Part shown: positions 9,825-20,640 of the stretch, piece after piece
Layout of the letters: the number at the start of each line of letters is the position of its first letter
Position numbering within the stretch: the first letter of the stretch is position 1
From: Phascolarctos cinereus
Lineage: Eukaryota > Chordata > Mammalia > Diprotodontia > Phascolarctidae
DNA: 64,000 nt
Assembly: GCF_002099425.1 (NCBI RefSeq)
Contig: NW_018344339.1
Span: forward strand, 186,001-250,000
Direction of reading: 5' to 3'
The notes under the pieces: generated by a model
What the model was told of the DNA's origin: nothing
What the model saw: the letters and a program-made list of their open reading frames with translations, nothing else
The model's database searches: none
Made by a program: the position numbers and the translations under genes

Positions 9825-10300
9825 TAATAGTAATAATGAGTCACATTTCTAAAACACTTTAAGCTGCAGTTGCTGTTGTTAAATCATTTCAGTTGTGTCC
9901 CACTCTTCATGACCCTATTTGGGACTTTCTTAGCAAAGATACTGGAGTGGTTTGCCATTTCCTTCTCCAGCTAATTTTGCAGTTGAGAAACTGAGGCAAA
10001 TAGGGTTAAGTGATTCTCCCAGGTCACACAACTAGTAAATATCTGAGGTCAGATGAGTCTTCCTGACTCCAGGTCTGGTACTCTATCCATTTTACCACCT
10101 AGCTATACACTTTGAGGTTTACAAAGGATCCCCCCCCCACCCTCCTACACCCCACAACAGCCAAGTGAATTAAATAGGGTAGGTATTATTATCCCGTTTT
10201 ACAGATAAAGAAGCTTGAAGTTTATGGAGGTTAAACATGGTTATATACTTTGTGGCTCCAGAACTATGATTGAAATACTACAGCAAAGCTTTGAACCTTT
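9825..10300 (-). mobile_element. MIR, interrupted by an RTE-tailed SINE
   Basis: Left part AATGAGTCACATTTCTAAAA and right part TTTGAGGTTTACAAAGGATC ... TTATTATCCCGTTTTACAG form one reverse MIR. The intervening 9864-10106 is a younger SINE. Confidence 0.75.
9864..10106 (-). mobile_element. SINE with RTE/BovB-like 3' tail, nested in MIR
   Basis: The promoter end is at the right (ACCACCTAGCTAT). The 3' end at the left carries a GTTGTGTCCCACTCTTCATG block, whose reverse complement resembles the 3' tail of BovB/RTE LINEs and the ruminant SINEs they mobilise. Target-site duplication ACACTTTAAG / ACACTTTGAG (9854-9863 and 10107-10116), one mismatch. The tail suggests mobilisation by an RTE-clade LINE rather than L1. 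Confidence 0.85.
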
Positions 10301-10357
10301 AGAAAGAAGTAATAATTTATTGATCTTTGAAGTTCTGATCAGACAGTGATTGATTGG

Positions 10358-10545
10358 GAGGCATTGTGGCATAGCAGATAGAGTGTTGGGAAGACTTGGG
10401 TTTAAATCCTGCCATAGGCATTCACTAGCTGTGTCACCCTAGCCAAATGACTTAACCTCTCTGAACCTCAGCTTTCTCATTTGAACAATGAGGATAACAA
10501 TAACTTCTACATCATAATGTTGTCATGATGACCAAATGAAAATTT
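10358..10545 (+). mobile_element. MIR/MAR1-type SINE
   Basis: Forward copy: GGAGGCATTGTGGCATAGCA start, AGGCATTCACTAGCTGTGTC core, TCTCATTTGAACAATGAGGA 3' part. Followed by a TA/CA-rich microsatellite. Confidence 0.8.
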
Positions 10546-10642
10546 TATTATATATATGTATATATACGTACACATATATACACATAAACATGTATACACA
10601 TACACATGTATGTGTATACATACATATATGTATATACATACA
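10546..10642. repeat. TA/CA-rich microsatellite
   Basis: About 100 bases of mixed TATATG / CACATA alternating purine-pyrimidine repeat at the tail of the preceding SINE. Confidence 0.9.
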
Positions 10643-11659
10643 CACAACTTTGTAACTAAAAGCAATATAGAAATGTGAGCCATTATTATGAATTGATTCT
10701 TTCAACAAATTTTTACTGAGTACCTGCTATGTCCAGAATGCCGTACTAAGACCTTGGAGATTGCTGACAAGTGTGCTACATGGTTTTAGCCATTAAAGAA
10801 TTAAGCAATAGAGTATACTCAGAAACAGAACTAAAAACAGCTGGCCTGATTATGACTATTAGGAAAGGATCTGAGTGGTCAGTCTGGAAAGGAACTGAGG
10901 CCACACTGATACCACAACTGGAGCTACTTATCGTAGCAACATTTTCAAGTATGGAGATAATTATACAACTTGGACTATATTGAACAAAGAAGAGATTCAA
11001 TTTTCCTTTAGACATGAACTCTGACTGAATGTGGAAAGTAGAGGTATGCTATCTATCTCCTTTCCCAGCAGTCCCTAATGATGTGTCTGAGTAACAATGG
11101 AACAATCCTTTAAGGTAGGAAGTGAGTGACAGTCATTGATAAAATTTGCTGGGGATTTATTTTCCTGAGTTCCCCAGTGTAGACATGTATTCTTTACTAG
11201 AGAGTCAATGTTGCAGATAAAAGGAATGGAAAATAAAATAGGCCTAAATCAGGGACAAGTTAAATATAATTCTTCATATTTCCATGTATTCTTGGCACAA
11301 AATTATTCATATTCACTCTAAGAAAAAGGCCACTGGAGCTAAAGATGTTTATGATGGCTCTATTAAATGTTTGAGTACTATACTGATTAAAGATTGTTTA
11401 ATAGCAGATATTCTAGGACCATTGCCTCAGGTGTTTTATATATTGCTATTACCAAGTACCAAGTACCATCTGGAAGATAGCACTCTTGAGGAAAACAAGA
11501 AATATCAAATTTTGAGTAACTTCCATTTAGCCACTCAGAGATTATCTTTGGAAAACCCTTTAATATGTATACCAATAGGATGCTGTACATTGAAGACATA
11601 ACAGAGTCCAGTATCCAATTCCCAATGATCTCTTTGTCTGCAGTATCAAACCCTAGCCT
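10643..11659. other. Unassigned single-copy sequence
   Basis: Open frames of 70-105 residues occur on both strands (for example 11284-11601 plus), with no recognisable domain and no support as genes. No repeat family recognised. Confidence 0.5.
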
Positions 11660-12135
11660 CTTGGCTTTGAATGGAGGCAGTGGAAAGGATTCTGAAACTG
11701 GAGTTAGAAAACCTAGTTTGGAATTCTGACCCCTGTGCTTAAACTACCTATGGGATTACAGCAAATTATTTCTCTTTAGTTGGTGGAACAGCAGATTGAG
11801 AGCTGGGCCTGGAGTTAGGAAGACCTGAGTTCAAATCTAAACTCAGACCCTTGTTAGTTGTATAGCCCTGGCCAAGTCACTCAGTCTCTGCCTGAATCAG
11901 TTTCCTTAACTACAAAATTGGGAAAAAACAATAGCACCCAGATCTCAGTGGTGTGATGAGGATCAAATGGGGTCATATATTTAAAAAAGCCCTTAGCACA
12001 GTGCCTGGCACATAGTAAGCACAATATAGATGCTTTCTTCCCTTCCCCTTCCTCTCTGTGCTGCAATTTCCTCATCTTATAAGATGAGAGTGTCGTGAGC
12101 TCCAAGGTCCCTTTCGTCTCTCGATCCTATGAATT
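11660..12135 (+). mobile_element. MIR/THER1 SINE interrupted by a younger SINE
   Basis: 5' part 11660-11780 (GGATTCTGAAACTGGAGTTA, GGGATTACAGCAAATTATTT). 3' part from about 12052 (CAATTTCCTCATCTTATAAG, CCAAGGTCCCTTTCGTCTCT). The insert is listed separately. Confidence 0.75.
11783..12050 (+). mobile_element. MAR1-type long SINE nested in MIR
   Basis: Complete-looking forward copy: GGTGGAACAGCAGATTGAGA start, GAGTTCAAATCTAAACTCAG box B region, then the CORE block, then GTGCCTGGCACATAGTAAGC and GATGCTTTCTTCCC at the 3' end. It lies inside the MIR above, so it is younger. Confidence 0.8.
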
Positions 12136-13099
12136 ACAACACTAAACTCTGACTCATATCTTGGATGGCTGATTGATTTTAGGATGTCATAAACACTTTC
12201 ACAGCGCCTGGGATTGATTTACAGAGCTTGACACGCATCAAGCTGATAAAGTTTGTGTAGAGTCCTATATCTTGCTCCATACATTCTTCTCCTGGAAGTC
12301 AGCTCCTCTGGAATGTCACGGACAGGTATTCCCTACTCAAAAGATGGGTACAGTCATCTCATTGCCATCTATTACAACTTTGCTGAATGGTATGACAGAT
12401 AATCTCTTTTTTTGTGGCAAGAACGTGAACGGTTTTGATGTGTTTGGATTTCTGTTGAAAAATCAAATGCCAGTTACTCTTGCCTTCCAGGACATTGTTA
12501 TTGAACTTACATGAAGTTATCCTAAAGCAAACAAATAAACAACAAAAACAACAACAAAAACAATCAACAAACAAGCTATATTCAAGTTATTTCAGAAGAA
12601 ATCAATAATTATTTACTTTAGTCTGCTGCAGGAGAAAAATGGGAATGCTTTGCTATTGTGTCAAATGTGGTTTTTTTCCCCAGAATATTAACTTCCTTAT
12701 TAATTAAGCACTTGAACAATGTCACACATCAAAATTAGTTATTATACTTAGGAGTACAGGGGAATTTGTGATTTTCAGAGAGGTTATACCAAAAAGTATA
12801 AAATGCTATTTATTTTAAAAATAGGCATGTTTCTTTTATTCTAACTGCAAGAAAATGAGAATCTTCTGACACTAACGAACTTATTTCCCTCTGTAAACTC
12901 ACAGGGATCAACTGAACGGGGATGGTGGGAAAAGTCTATGATCCCCAGGACTCTCATAGTCACAGCTTTATACCCAGACAGCACTGAATGCTGGGACAGG
13001 CACTGAATGCTGTGGGGGGTGGGGGGGTGCCACGGAGAGCCGTCAGAGGCCTTTCTAATTTTATTCTTTTTTTTTTTAATGGGATTTCCAGAACTACTG
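12136..13099. other. Unassigned sequence
   Basis: Includes a short A/C-rich run (12528-12572) and a direct repeat of GCACTGAATGCTG at about 12980-13015 followed by a G run (13013-13027). No gene recognised; overlapping open frames up to 119 residues on the minus strand lack domains. Confidence 0.45.
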
Positions 13100-13290
13100 C
13101 TACCAGCATGGTATAATGGAAAGAATATTGCTCTGGAAAACAAAAGATCTGGGATTGAAACCTCATCTCTGCTCTTAGTACCAATGTGATTCACTACCAA
13201 GTCCCTCTCACCTCTTCATTTTCCCTATTTGTAAAATTAAGGGTTGGATCTTTAAGGTTCTTTCTAAGAAATTTGAAAGTCCAAGAGAAG
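13100..13290 (+). mobile_element. MIR/THER1-type SINE
   Basis: Forward copy: AGCATGGTATAATGGAAAGA start, TCTGGGATTGAAACCTCATC box B region, GTTGGATCTTTAAGGTTCTT 3' part. Confidence 0.75.
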
Positions 13291-13364
13291 TCCTGAGGGA
13301 ATAGTTCTGCCATCACTTCAGCTCTCACTTTCCTCACATTGCTTTTGAAATCTGATTGCCCTCA

Positions 13365-13530
13365 TGATCTCAGGATCATGATTCTAGAACTGGAAGGGGC
13401 TTTAGAGATCATTAAGTTCAACCTCCTAATTTTACAGTGGAGAAACTGAGGCCTAGAAGTGAAGAGACTTGCCCAAAGTCACGAAGGCAAAGTGGCACAA
13501 CTAATTCTGGTCCTGACACTGTTGTCCTTT
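13365..13530 (-). mobile_element. MIR/CORE-SINE fragment
   Basis: Reverse copy: TCTAGAACTGGAAGGGGCTT, GGAGAAACTGAGGCCTAGAA, ACTTGCCCAAAGTCAC. Confidence 0.8.
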
Positions 13531-13534
13531 ACTC

Positions 13535-13800
13535 AGCTATGTTGTCCTGTGTGTAGATCATTGGGCTTACAATCAGAAAGGCTTGAATTCAAATCTAGCT
13601 TCAGATACTTAGTAGCTAGCTGTATGACTCTCAGTAAATTATTTAACTTTAACATCTGACTACCTTATTTTTCTCAACTGCAAAATGGAGATAATAATAG
13701 CATCTACCACATAGGGTTGTTGTGGGGATTAAAGGAGATAATTTTGTACAAAGCACCTAGTACATGGTAGGTGCTATGTACATCCTATGAATTGTGATAA
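13535..13800 (+). mobile_element. MAR1-type long SINE
   Basis: Forward copy: TTGAATTCAAATCTAGCTTC box B region, GATACTTAGTAGCTAGCTGT core, GGGTTGTTGTGGGGATTAAA, ACATGGTAGGTGCTATGTAC 3' end. Confidence 0.8.
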
Positions 13801-13894
13801 TAATAATAATGCATATTATTAGTTTACACCTTCAACTTCCCCTTTACCCTCATATACAGGGAGCCCACTTGAACTGGGTCTTGAAGGTGAAAAA

Positions 13895-14135
13895 GGATTT
13901 CACATAATCAGAGAATCCTAGAGTTAGGAAGAGCTTTTTCCTTAGCAGCCACAGGTATGACCTATACTGACATGAATACCTACTCTAATATACTCAAGAA
14001 ATGATGATCCAGTCTTATCTGAGAGGAAACCCACCACTCTTGGAAGTACCCTATTCCACTTTTGGGTAGCTGTCATTGTTAGTCATTTTTTCCCCTTAAA
14101 GGCAAACCTAAATTTGCCTCTGGCTAACTTCTACT
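13895..14135 (-). mobile_element. CR1/L3 LINE 3' remnant
   Basis: Blocks GAGGAAACCCACCACTCTTG, CCTATTCCACTTTTGGGTAG and ACCTAAATTTGCCTCTGGCT correspond in order to the reverse of the CR1/L3-type 3' end. Same family part as the split copy at 5776-6410. Confidence 0.6.
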
Positions 14136-14320
14136 CAAGGAGAAGAAAAGATGAAGATACTGGGAGAGCAGAGATAAGGGAAAGGAAATATTGGGTGGGG
14201 TATTCCTGGAAATCACAGTTGAGACAAAGAAGAGAAAGTTAGGGGTGGTATTAAAGGCAGGAAAGATCTTAAGGAAGTACTTAAGTAGTGAGGGCTAAAC
14301 ACTCAAAAATAATTAATAAT

Positions 14321-14353
<33 letters not shown>

Positions 14354-14673
14354 AATAATGCTAAATCAGCCTTACGTAAACAGGCCTTACTTTTGTTGTG
14401 ACTTGACTGTTTGAGAAGGGAGGTGACATGATTAGACCCTTTTGAGGGAATATCATTTTGGCAACTGTATGTGTATGGATTGGAGAGGAGAGAGCCTGGA
14501 AACTAGTTAAAAGTCTATAACAATAATTGAGTGGAGAGGTGTTGATAGCCTGCACTGGAGTGGTGGCTGAATGATTAGGAAGAAGGATTCAGGCACCAGA
14601 GACATTGTGGATACGTAATCTCTAAGACTTTAGAGTTTATTGGCTATGAGGATAAGAGAAAGGCAAATTCAGG
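14136..14673. other. Unassigned sequence with an (AAC)n tract
   Basis: Purine-rich sequence, an AAC repeat at 14321-14351, and otherwise no recognised element or gene. Confidence 0.5.
14321..14351. repeat. (AAC)n microsatellite
   Basis: About ten AAC/CAA units. Confidence 0.95.
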
Positions 14674-14688
14674 CTCTCTCTCTCTCTC

Positions 14689-14755
<67 letters not shown>
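14674..14755. repeat. (TC)n(GT)n composite microsatellite
   Basis: TC dinucleotides followed by about 60 bases of GT; the junction is at about 14690. Confidence 0.97.
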
Positions 14756-14758
<3 letters not shown>

Positions 14759-14899
14759 AGTCTATGAGTGAGTATTCAGAGCACACTTTGTCTTAGTTAG
14801 GTACCTTCACGTCCCTGGGAGAAGGCAGGGGTAAGGAAGAGGTGGTGGTGGTGACATAGAAAAAGACCATTGTTTTTAGAAGGTTAGGTGTGACCTTTT

Positions 14900-15103
14900 C
14901 AGGGGTGGGGAACCCGCAGCCTTGAGGTCATTTGTGTCCTTCTAAGTCCTTGTGTGTGGCCTTTTGACTGAGTCTAAATTTTACAGAACAAATCCTTTTA
15001 TTAAGGGGATTTGTTCTGTGAAATTTAGACTCAGTCAAAAGGCTGCATTTGAGGACCTAGAGGGCCTCGAGTGGCCTTGAGGCCCCAGGTCACCCCAACC
15101 CCC
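14900..15103. mobile_element. Palindromic non-autonomous hAT-type element (foldback MITE)
   Basis: The whole 204 bases fold back on themselves. The inner arms are 36 bases each (14960-14995 and 15007-15042) with a single mismatch around an 11-base loop. The outer arms are more diverged. Left terminus CAGGGGTGGGGAACC resembles Charlie-type hAT ends; the right terminus is decayed. I could not find a clean 8-base target duplication. It codes for nothing. As RNA it would form a long hairpin. Confidence 0.8.
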
Positions 15104-15239
15104 GCCCCCAGCCTTTAATCATTACAGAGAAATCTCTAGAGACAGCAGGGAAGGAGGCAGAAGAGAGAAAAAGACTGAAAGTCAGAGAGAGATGAACTCC
15201 TGAGGAAGACGAGAAGGGATGAGAATAAGTGTACAACAT

Positions 15240-15241
<2 letters not shown>

Positions 15242-15280
<39 letters not shown>
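15242..15280. repeat. (CA)n microsatellite
   Basis: About 39 bases of pure CA. Confidence 0.97.
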
Positions 15281-15282
<2 letters not shown>

Positions 15283-15880
15283 ATTTATGTTATTCACATC
15301 TGCTAAAATCCCTATGTGCTTGGCCAGGCAAGGCTGTATGTATATAAGGCCAAATGCAAGTACTTGAATCCACTTTGAATACAGAATTAGAAAAAAAAAA
15401 GAGGTCTTTATACAGCATGCCCCTGTGTGTAGGACAGGGTAGGCCTGAGCCTGCCCTGGCTCCAGGGACAGGGATGGACACACTACTGCCTAGACACTCA
15501 CCAATGTACAAGTCATGACTTCCCTTTGCATATATACCTGCCCCATATGGTCTGACGATAGGTGTGGGGAATGGAGGGAAGGGGCTAGGCTGGGCCAGGC
15601 TGGGGGCCTAAGGCAGCCCTTAGCCAAGCTGCACTTGGACCTCTCTGCTGCTGAGGGGTGAGGGTGGGGATTGGCTAGGAATGGGAGGGGAGGGTAGGAG
15701 AGGGGAGAGCTTGTGTCCCTGTGGGGATGGGAGGAGCAGTATTGCTGCCTGTGTGTGAGTCATGTGTGTGGCAAGTATGTAACATGTGACACTTGATGCT
15801 TGTATATGAGAGATGAGTGAGGTGTCTGGTGAGAGGAGTGAAGCACATGTATATAATTGTGAGTGGGGCAAGTGTATTTA
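15281..15880. other. G-rich, relatively GC-rich stretch
   Basis: 15420-15740 is clearly richer in G and C than the rest of the window, with repeated G runs (GGGAGGGGAGGG near 15680) and few CpG. It is flanked by TG-rich DNA to 15870. Open frames of 73-115 residues here have no recognisable domain. Not a CpG island by eye. G-quadruplex potential is inferred from the G runs only. Confidence 0.45.
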
Positions 15881-16685
15881 ACTTTAAATTGAAATAAGTG
15901 TATTTAATTTTAAATTAAAGCTAGCAACCTTTTCTACCACTTTCCATGGTTAACATGAGCACTAAGAGAAGATGATGAAAGATTTCATAAAGGAAATCAG
16001 TTGTTTCCTATGACATGTGACATTTAAAAAGTTTGAGAGATACAGTTTCTGTAGAATTAGTCATTTTATTAATTTTTAATGAAAGGATGGTCATTTGGCC
16101 ATCTCTCTTAGACCAAAAACCCCTCATGGCAGTGGTTTCATAGTTTATATGCCTTTGGAAAAGTAGATGTTCCTAAGGGTGGAAATGAACTCTAATTGCT
16201 TAACAATTAATGAGAGAATGAATATTATAATGGAAAGTGGGTTATATTACAATGAAAGTCTTGGGTTATATGACTTGAATCAGCCAAGTCTTGGTCAGAT
16301 CGATTTCTATATTACTTGTCTGGCAAAAGGGAGAATTCATATTTTTCCAGACCTGTCCAAGTAAATATAATGAGCAAGAATCCTCTTATTATCCAAAACT
16401 TAGAATTTCTTTTACTGTTTGATTAGATCTTAGCTTGGGTAACTTTTTGAGCAAGATTTCCCAAACTGATTGATTTCTGGGGTTAGGAGAAAAACCTTGG
16501 TTCTGATTCAATAATTACTTATTAATACAAGAGAGAAATAATCATTTCTCTCCGTCTACTCACAAAAGATATTAGTAGAATATTGGCAAATTATATAACA
16601 GTGACATAGGTAGGTCATCATCCTATCTCTTAAATGAAATATTATCTTAAGCTAAATATTACCTGTGAATATGTTTCATTTAAGA
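15881..16685. other. Unassigned single-copy sequence
   Basis: AT-rich. Includes a local direct repeat of about 20 bases at 15876-15920 (AAGTGTATTTAA ... AAATT twice). No gene recognised. Confidence 0.5.
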
Positions 16686-16800
16686 ATATATATATATACA
16701 CAAATGTGTATATGTGTATGTATATATGTATGTGCATGCAAACTCATATATATACACAGATATAAATATACATTTATATATAAATCTGTATATGTATGTT
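16686..16800. repeat. TA/TG/CA alternating microsatellite
   Basis: Mixed TATATA, GTGTATATG and CATATATATAC units; low-complexity. Confidence 0.9.
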
Positions 16801-16884
16801 TGTCTATATCTGAGTAGGCCTATGTCTATTTATCACATACCTGGTTGGTCAGAGCTCACTGGTGTTATAAAAATAAAATAATAG

Positions 16885-17325
16885 AGTCATGGATTTTTAG
16901 CTAAAGGAATCTTAGAAACCATATGAAAAATGAAATAATATTTGTAGGGTATGTAACACAGGGGCCTGGCACATTGTAGTTGTTTAATGAATGCTTATTT
17001 CCTTCCCCCTTCTCGTGTAGTCCATGTAATCCAATATTCTTTTTTTTTTTAAATTTTTTTTAAGCATAGGCAATGGGGTTAAGTGACTTTCCCAGAGTCA
17101 CACAGCTAGAAAGTGTTATGTGTCTGAGGCCGCATTTGAACTCAGGTCCTCCTGAATCCAGGGCCAGTGCTCTATCCACTGTGCCACCTAGTTGCCCCCA
17201 TGTAATCCAATATTCTTATTTTCAAATGGGAAAACTGAGTCTCAGAACAATCATGTAAATTGCCCAAGACTACATAGATCTAATTTGAATGGGTGTTCTA
17301 CGACTTCAAAGTCATCCTATTGTGC
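16885..17325 (-). mobile_element. MIR carrying two insertions
   Basis: The outer reverse MIR is recognisable at 16885-16925 (TTTTTAGCTAAAGGAATCTT) and 17217-17325 (CAAATGGGAAAACTGAGTCT). Between them are a forward MAR1-type 3' end (about 16928-17012: GGGGCCTGGCACATTGTAGT) and the short SINE at 17042-17198. Confidence 0.65.
17042..17198 (-). mobile_element. tRNA-derived SINE (WSINE1/MAR1-like)
   Basis: Promoter end at right (CCACCTAGTTGCCCC), A/T-rich tail at left. Flanked by a perfect 19-base target-site duplication, CATGTAATCCAATATTCTT, at 17023-17041 and 17199-17217. The perfect duplication suggests one of the younger insertions in the window. Confidence 0.95.
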
Positions 17326-19624
17326 TAGTATAAAGAATCCATACACTTGCACTGCTAAGACTGCCTCCACCACTACGTGGCTTTGTTATCTTAGAAAAGT
17401 TACCTAACAGTTTCCTGTTCCGCAATATTGTTATAACACCTGTTTTCTTGTTCTTAGCAGATAAACATTGTTATTTTGGTCAATTTGTGACTTCAATTGT
17501 ATGAATTTTCCTTTCTCAAACGTGAAGGAAAACTCTTCTATGCCTTCTCATCCTGAATTCTTGCCTGTAGTTTTCTGTAAATCTCCCATCAGAATCTACT
17601 TAATGTGCTATAGATCTTACTTGTGTTCCTTTGAAGAGAATCAATACCATTCAGTCTACTCTTCCTTCATTCTTGTTTCAAGACTGGCCCACTTCCCTTC
17701 TGGTCATAAATGTCCTCAATAATGTGTTTTCACTGCTTCTTGAACTCAAGTCATTGGTTCAAAGCCTACTGAGTTCTCCATTTTTTTTTGGTTGTTTCTG
17801 TTATGGCTGTTGCCCTTCAGTTTATTTTTAATTTCAATTCTTTTTTTTTGTCATAGATGACAAATGAAGTCATAGAAATATATTATTGAAAGAAATCTAC
17901 CATGAATATACATTTTTGCAGGGCTGACTTACAGAGTGAGTTGATTCTTATTAAATTGGCTTGTTTCAGATGAGACCATTTTCTTGATTAATTTTGTGTA
18001 ACTTTTTTTTAATTATAAGGAGAGAGTTGATTGTGGGAAAAGGGGTTGGAGGTTACATATAGGGAAATGACTGTTGTAAAGAACAAAAGGCATGAGAAGA
18101 GCAAAAGAAGCAAATTTAGATTGCATTTTACATTCTTCATATAGGAACTGAAAATATGATATTAAACCAGAGGCCTAGCTATTGGCTAATGTTCTGCTGG
18201 TATTTCCCAGATCTATTCAAATCCTTCATCTTAAATCACTCCAAGGGTTAACTTGGACGGAACCATTTTCTTTCCTTGCCTTTATTTTTCTTTGAGAACT
18301 ACTTAATTCTCAAAGCAACTCATGCCAGATTTAACCAACTGATATGAATTAATCTGAAAGAGAGGAGTTGAATGTCTGAAGGTATGTAAACCATCAGGCT
18401 GGTATGAAATATGTGTCTACTGGATTTCATAACTCAATCTAGGTATGCATGACATTTGGCCTTAAAAGGTATGATATGATAAATTGTGCATTTAAGATTC
18501 TGATGTGTCACGCACGGTAGTCTCACAGCTGTTCCTATGGAGAGTGATGATAAGTGGGTCAGAATGGGCAATGATAACTTCTCTGCTCTTTACCTCAGGA
18601 ATGCCCAAGGTTTCTAGGCTACAGTGAGCAATTGTGATTCATTTTCTTAATATGTAGGCAAAAGAAACTTGCCAGTTTAATGCTGTCTTAGCAGCCTGTT
18701 AGAGCCCTTTCTAGGACTAATTATTTGACTTTGCACTAATGAGATTAAACTCAGCAGGGGTTGATATTTTCATTTTATATTTTCATTACTTTTATTTAAT
18801 TGGCATCACATACACATAAAATAACCAAAAAAAAGCTATCCTGTAATAAACTGTTCAGACCAAATAATTCAGACAGATATAGCCAGATATGTCCATGGTT
18901 ATTAACTCAATATATGGATTATCCTTAGTTGTTTCAAGGGTTGTGTTTTTAATCTTTCTTTTTTCCAATGGGACTGGTGGGAGGGAGACAACACAGATTT
19001 TTGTTAATTAAAAAAGAAAAGAAAGGAAAAAAAGAGAAAAAATAACAACAAAATTAACTCTACTTGTTGAATATTCCAGAGGTTTAATTGCTGGCTTCTG
19101 CATCTCCTTCTGACCCTTTAAAGAGAGAAAATAACTTTTATCAAGATTTAAGTTTTCTAAATCTATTCATGATGGTACCTATTTGAGTGAACCAGACTGA
19201 TGTTCTACATTAGAGTATGAATCCCATTAACATCCTATTCCTTCACAGCTTAATTTTCCCCCTGTACCCACAGGCCACCTTTTAGCACTAAAAGTGTGTA
19301 CATAGTAGTTCTCTACTTGTTCTGGCTTCTTCCATCCTAATGGATACTTTAAGCCATATTTCTCTGGGGAAAGTATGGGAGACGTTCGTCTCAATGAGAA
19401 AGAGTTAAGTGCATAGGTTACAAAGCTAATTCTTGTACCCCAATTTTTGAGTCAAGCTGTAAAAAGTAATATTACAGGTACCTGAAAACAGGCATCCTTT
19501 GATACAAAAAATGCTATTTTTTGTTACTGTTATTGTTAACGTTATTGTTTTTTTTTTCTTCAAAAATATGTCCAGAAAATCTTACCTTGTTATAAAGTAG
19601 TTCTAACCAACATTAACCTTAAAC
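17326..19624. other. Long repeat-poor stretch
   Basis: No recognised transposon and no plausible gene over 2.3 kb, apart from A- or T-rich runs near 17840, 19015 and 19550. Sequence at 18100-18800 has moderate complexity and candidate developmental-factor motifs (see findings). Open frames (at most 84 residues) lack domains. Confidence 0.5.
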
Positions 19625-19870
19625 ACTTGGTGGTACAGTGGATAAAGTTCTGGGCCTGGAGTCGGCAGAACTTGAATTCAAATTAAGCTGCAGAGATTTA
19701 CTAGTTGTGTGACACTGGGCAAGTCGTCTGTTTGTCTCTTTTTAACTGTAACATTAGGGTATTAATAGCACCAACGTTGTGAGGTTCAAATGAAATAATA
19801 TTTGTAAAAGTGCTTAGTACACTGCCTGGCACATACTAGGCACTATATAAATGCTTATCCCCCAATTTCC
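19625..19870 (+). mobile_element. MAR1-type long SINE
   Basis: Forward copy: GGTGGTACAGTGGATAAAGT box A region, ACTTGAATTCAAATTAAGC box B region, TTTACTAGTTGTGTGACACT core, GCCTGGCACATACTAGGCAC 3' end. Confidence 0.88.
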
Positions 19871-19929
19871 CCTGTTATTTACTTTTTTTGGAACTATCCT
19901 TTGTATCAATTTGTATTGATCAATGAATC

Positions 19930-20395
19930 AAATGAATCAATGAATCAATGATCAAAAAACATTTATTATGCACTTATATTACCAAGCACTATGCTAGGCA
20001 CTAAGGATGCAAATATAAAAAGAAACAGTCTTTGCCCTCAAACAGCTTGTATTCTCTTAGGGAAAACCATATGTACACATATAAATAAATATATATAAAA
20101 TTTGTACGAACTACATAAAAGGTAATGATGCAAGGAATTAACATGTGGGCCATTTATCAAGAAAGGCTTCATGAAAAAGGTGGTGCTGGAGTTGAGCTTT
20201 GAAGGAAGCCAGGAATTCCAAGAGTTGAAAATGACGACAGGGACTATCTAGATCCTTGAAAGCCCAGTAGGAATAGGAGATGGGACGTTTTGTCTAAGGA
20301 AAAGAAAGAATGCCACTTTTTTCTAGGCAGTAGACTACATAAAGAGAATGTGAGGAGAAGGGGCAAGACCGTGTTATTGCTGATGAACTTGATAA
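19930..20395 (-). mobile_element. L2 LINE 3' region
   Basis: Starts with the L2 terminal short repeat (ATGAATCAATGAATCA). Then CATTTATTATGCACTTATAT, CACTATGCTAGGCACTAAGG, CCCTCAAACAGCTTGTATTC, and further 5' AGAAAGGCTTCATGAAAAAG and GAGCTTTGAAGGAAGCCAGG. The longest L2 3' untranslated piece in the window; the coding part is not reached. Confidence 0.75.
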
Positions 20396-20399
20396 TAAT

Positions 20400-20640
20400 A
20401 GCTATATATATATATATAGTACTTTGTTTGTGAAGCACTTCTTATATGTTAGCTCATTGGATCCTGGCAGTGACCTTGTGAGGTAGGTGCTATTTTACAA
20501 ATGGGTAAACTGAGAATGAGAGAATTTAAGTGACTTGCCCAGGGTCACAGAGCTAGTAAGTGTCTGACGCATATTTGAACTCGGGTCTTCATGACACTAG
20601 GTCCAATACTCTATCCACTCTACCACTTAGCTGCTTCTAA
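20400..20640 (-). mobile_element. MIR/CORE-SINE
   Basis: Reverse copy nearly full length: TAGTACTTTGTTTGTGAAGC, CTTGTGAGGTAGGTGCTATT, ACTTGCCCAGGGTCACAGAG, ending CTCTACCACTTAGCTGCTT. Confidence 0.85.
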
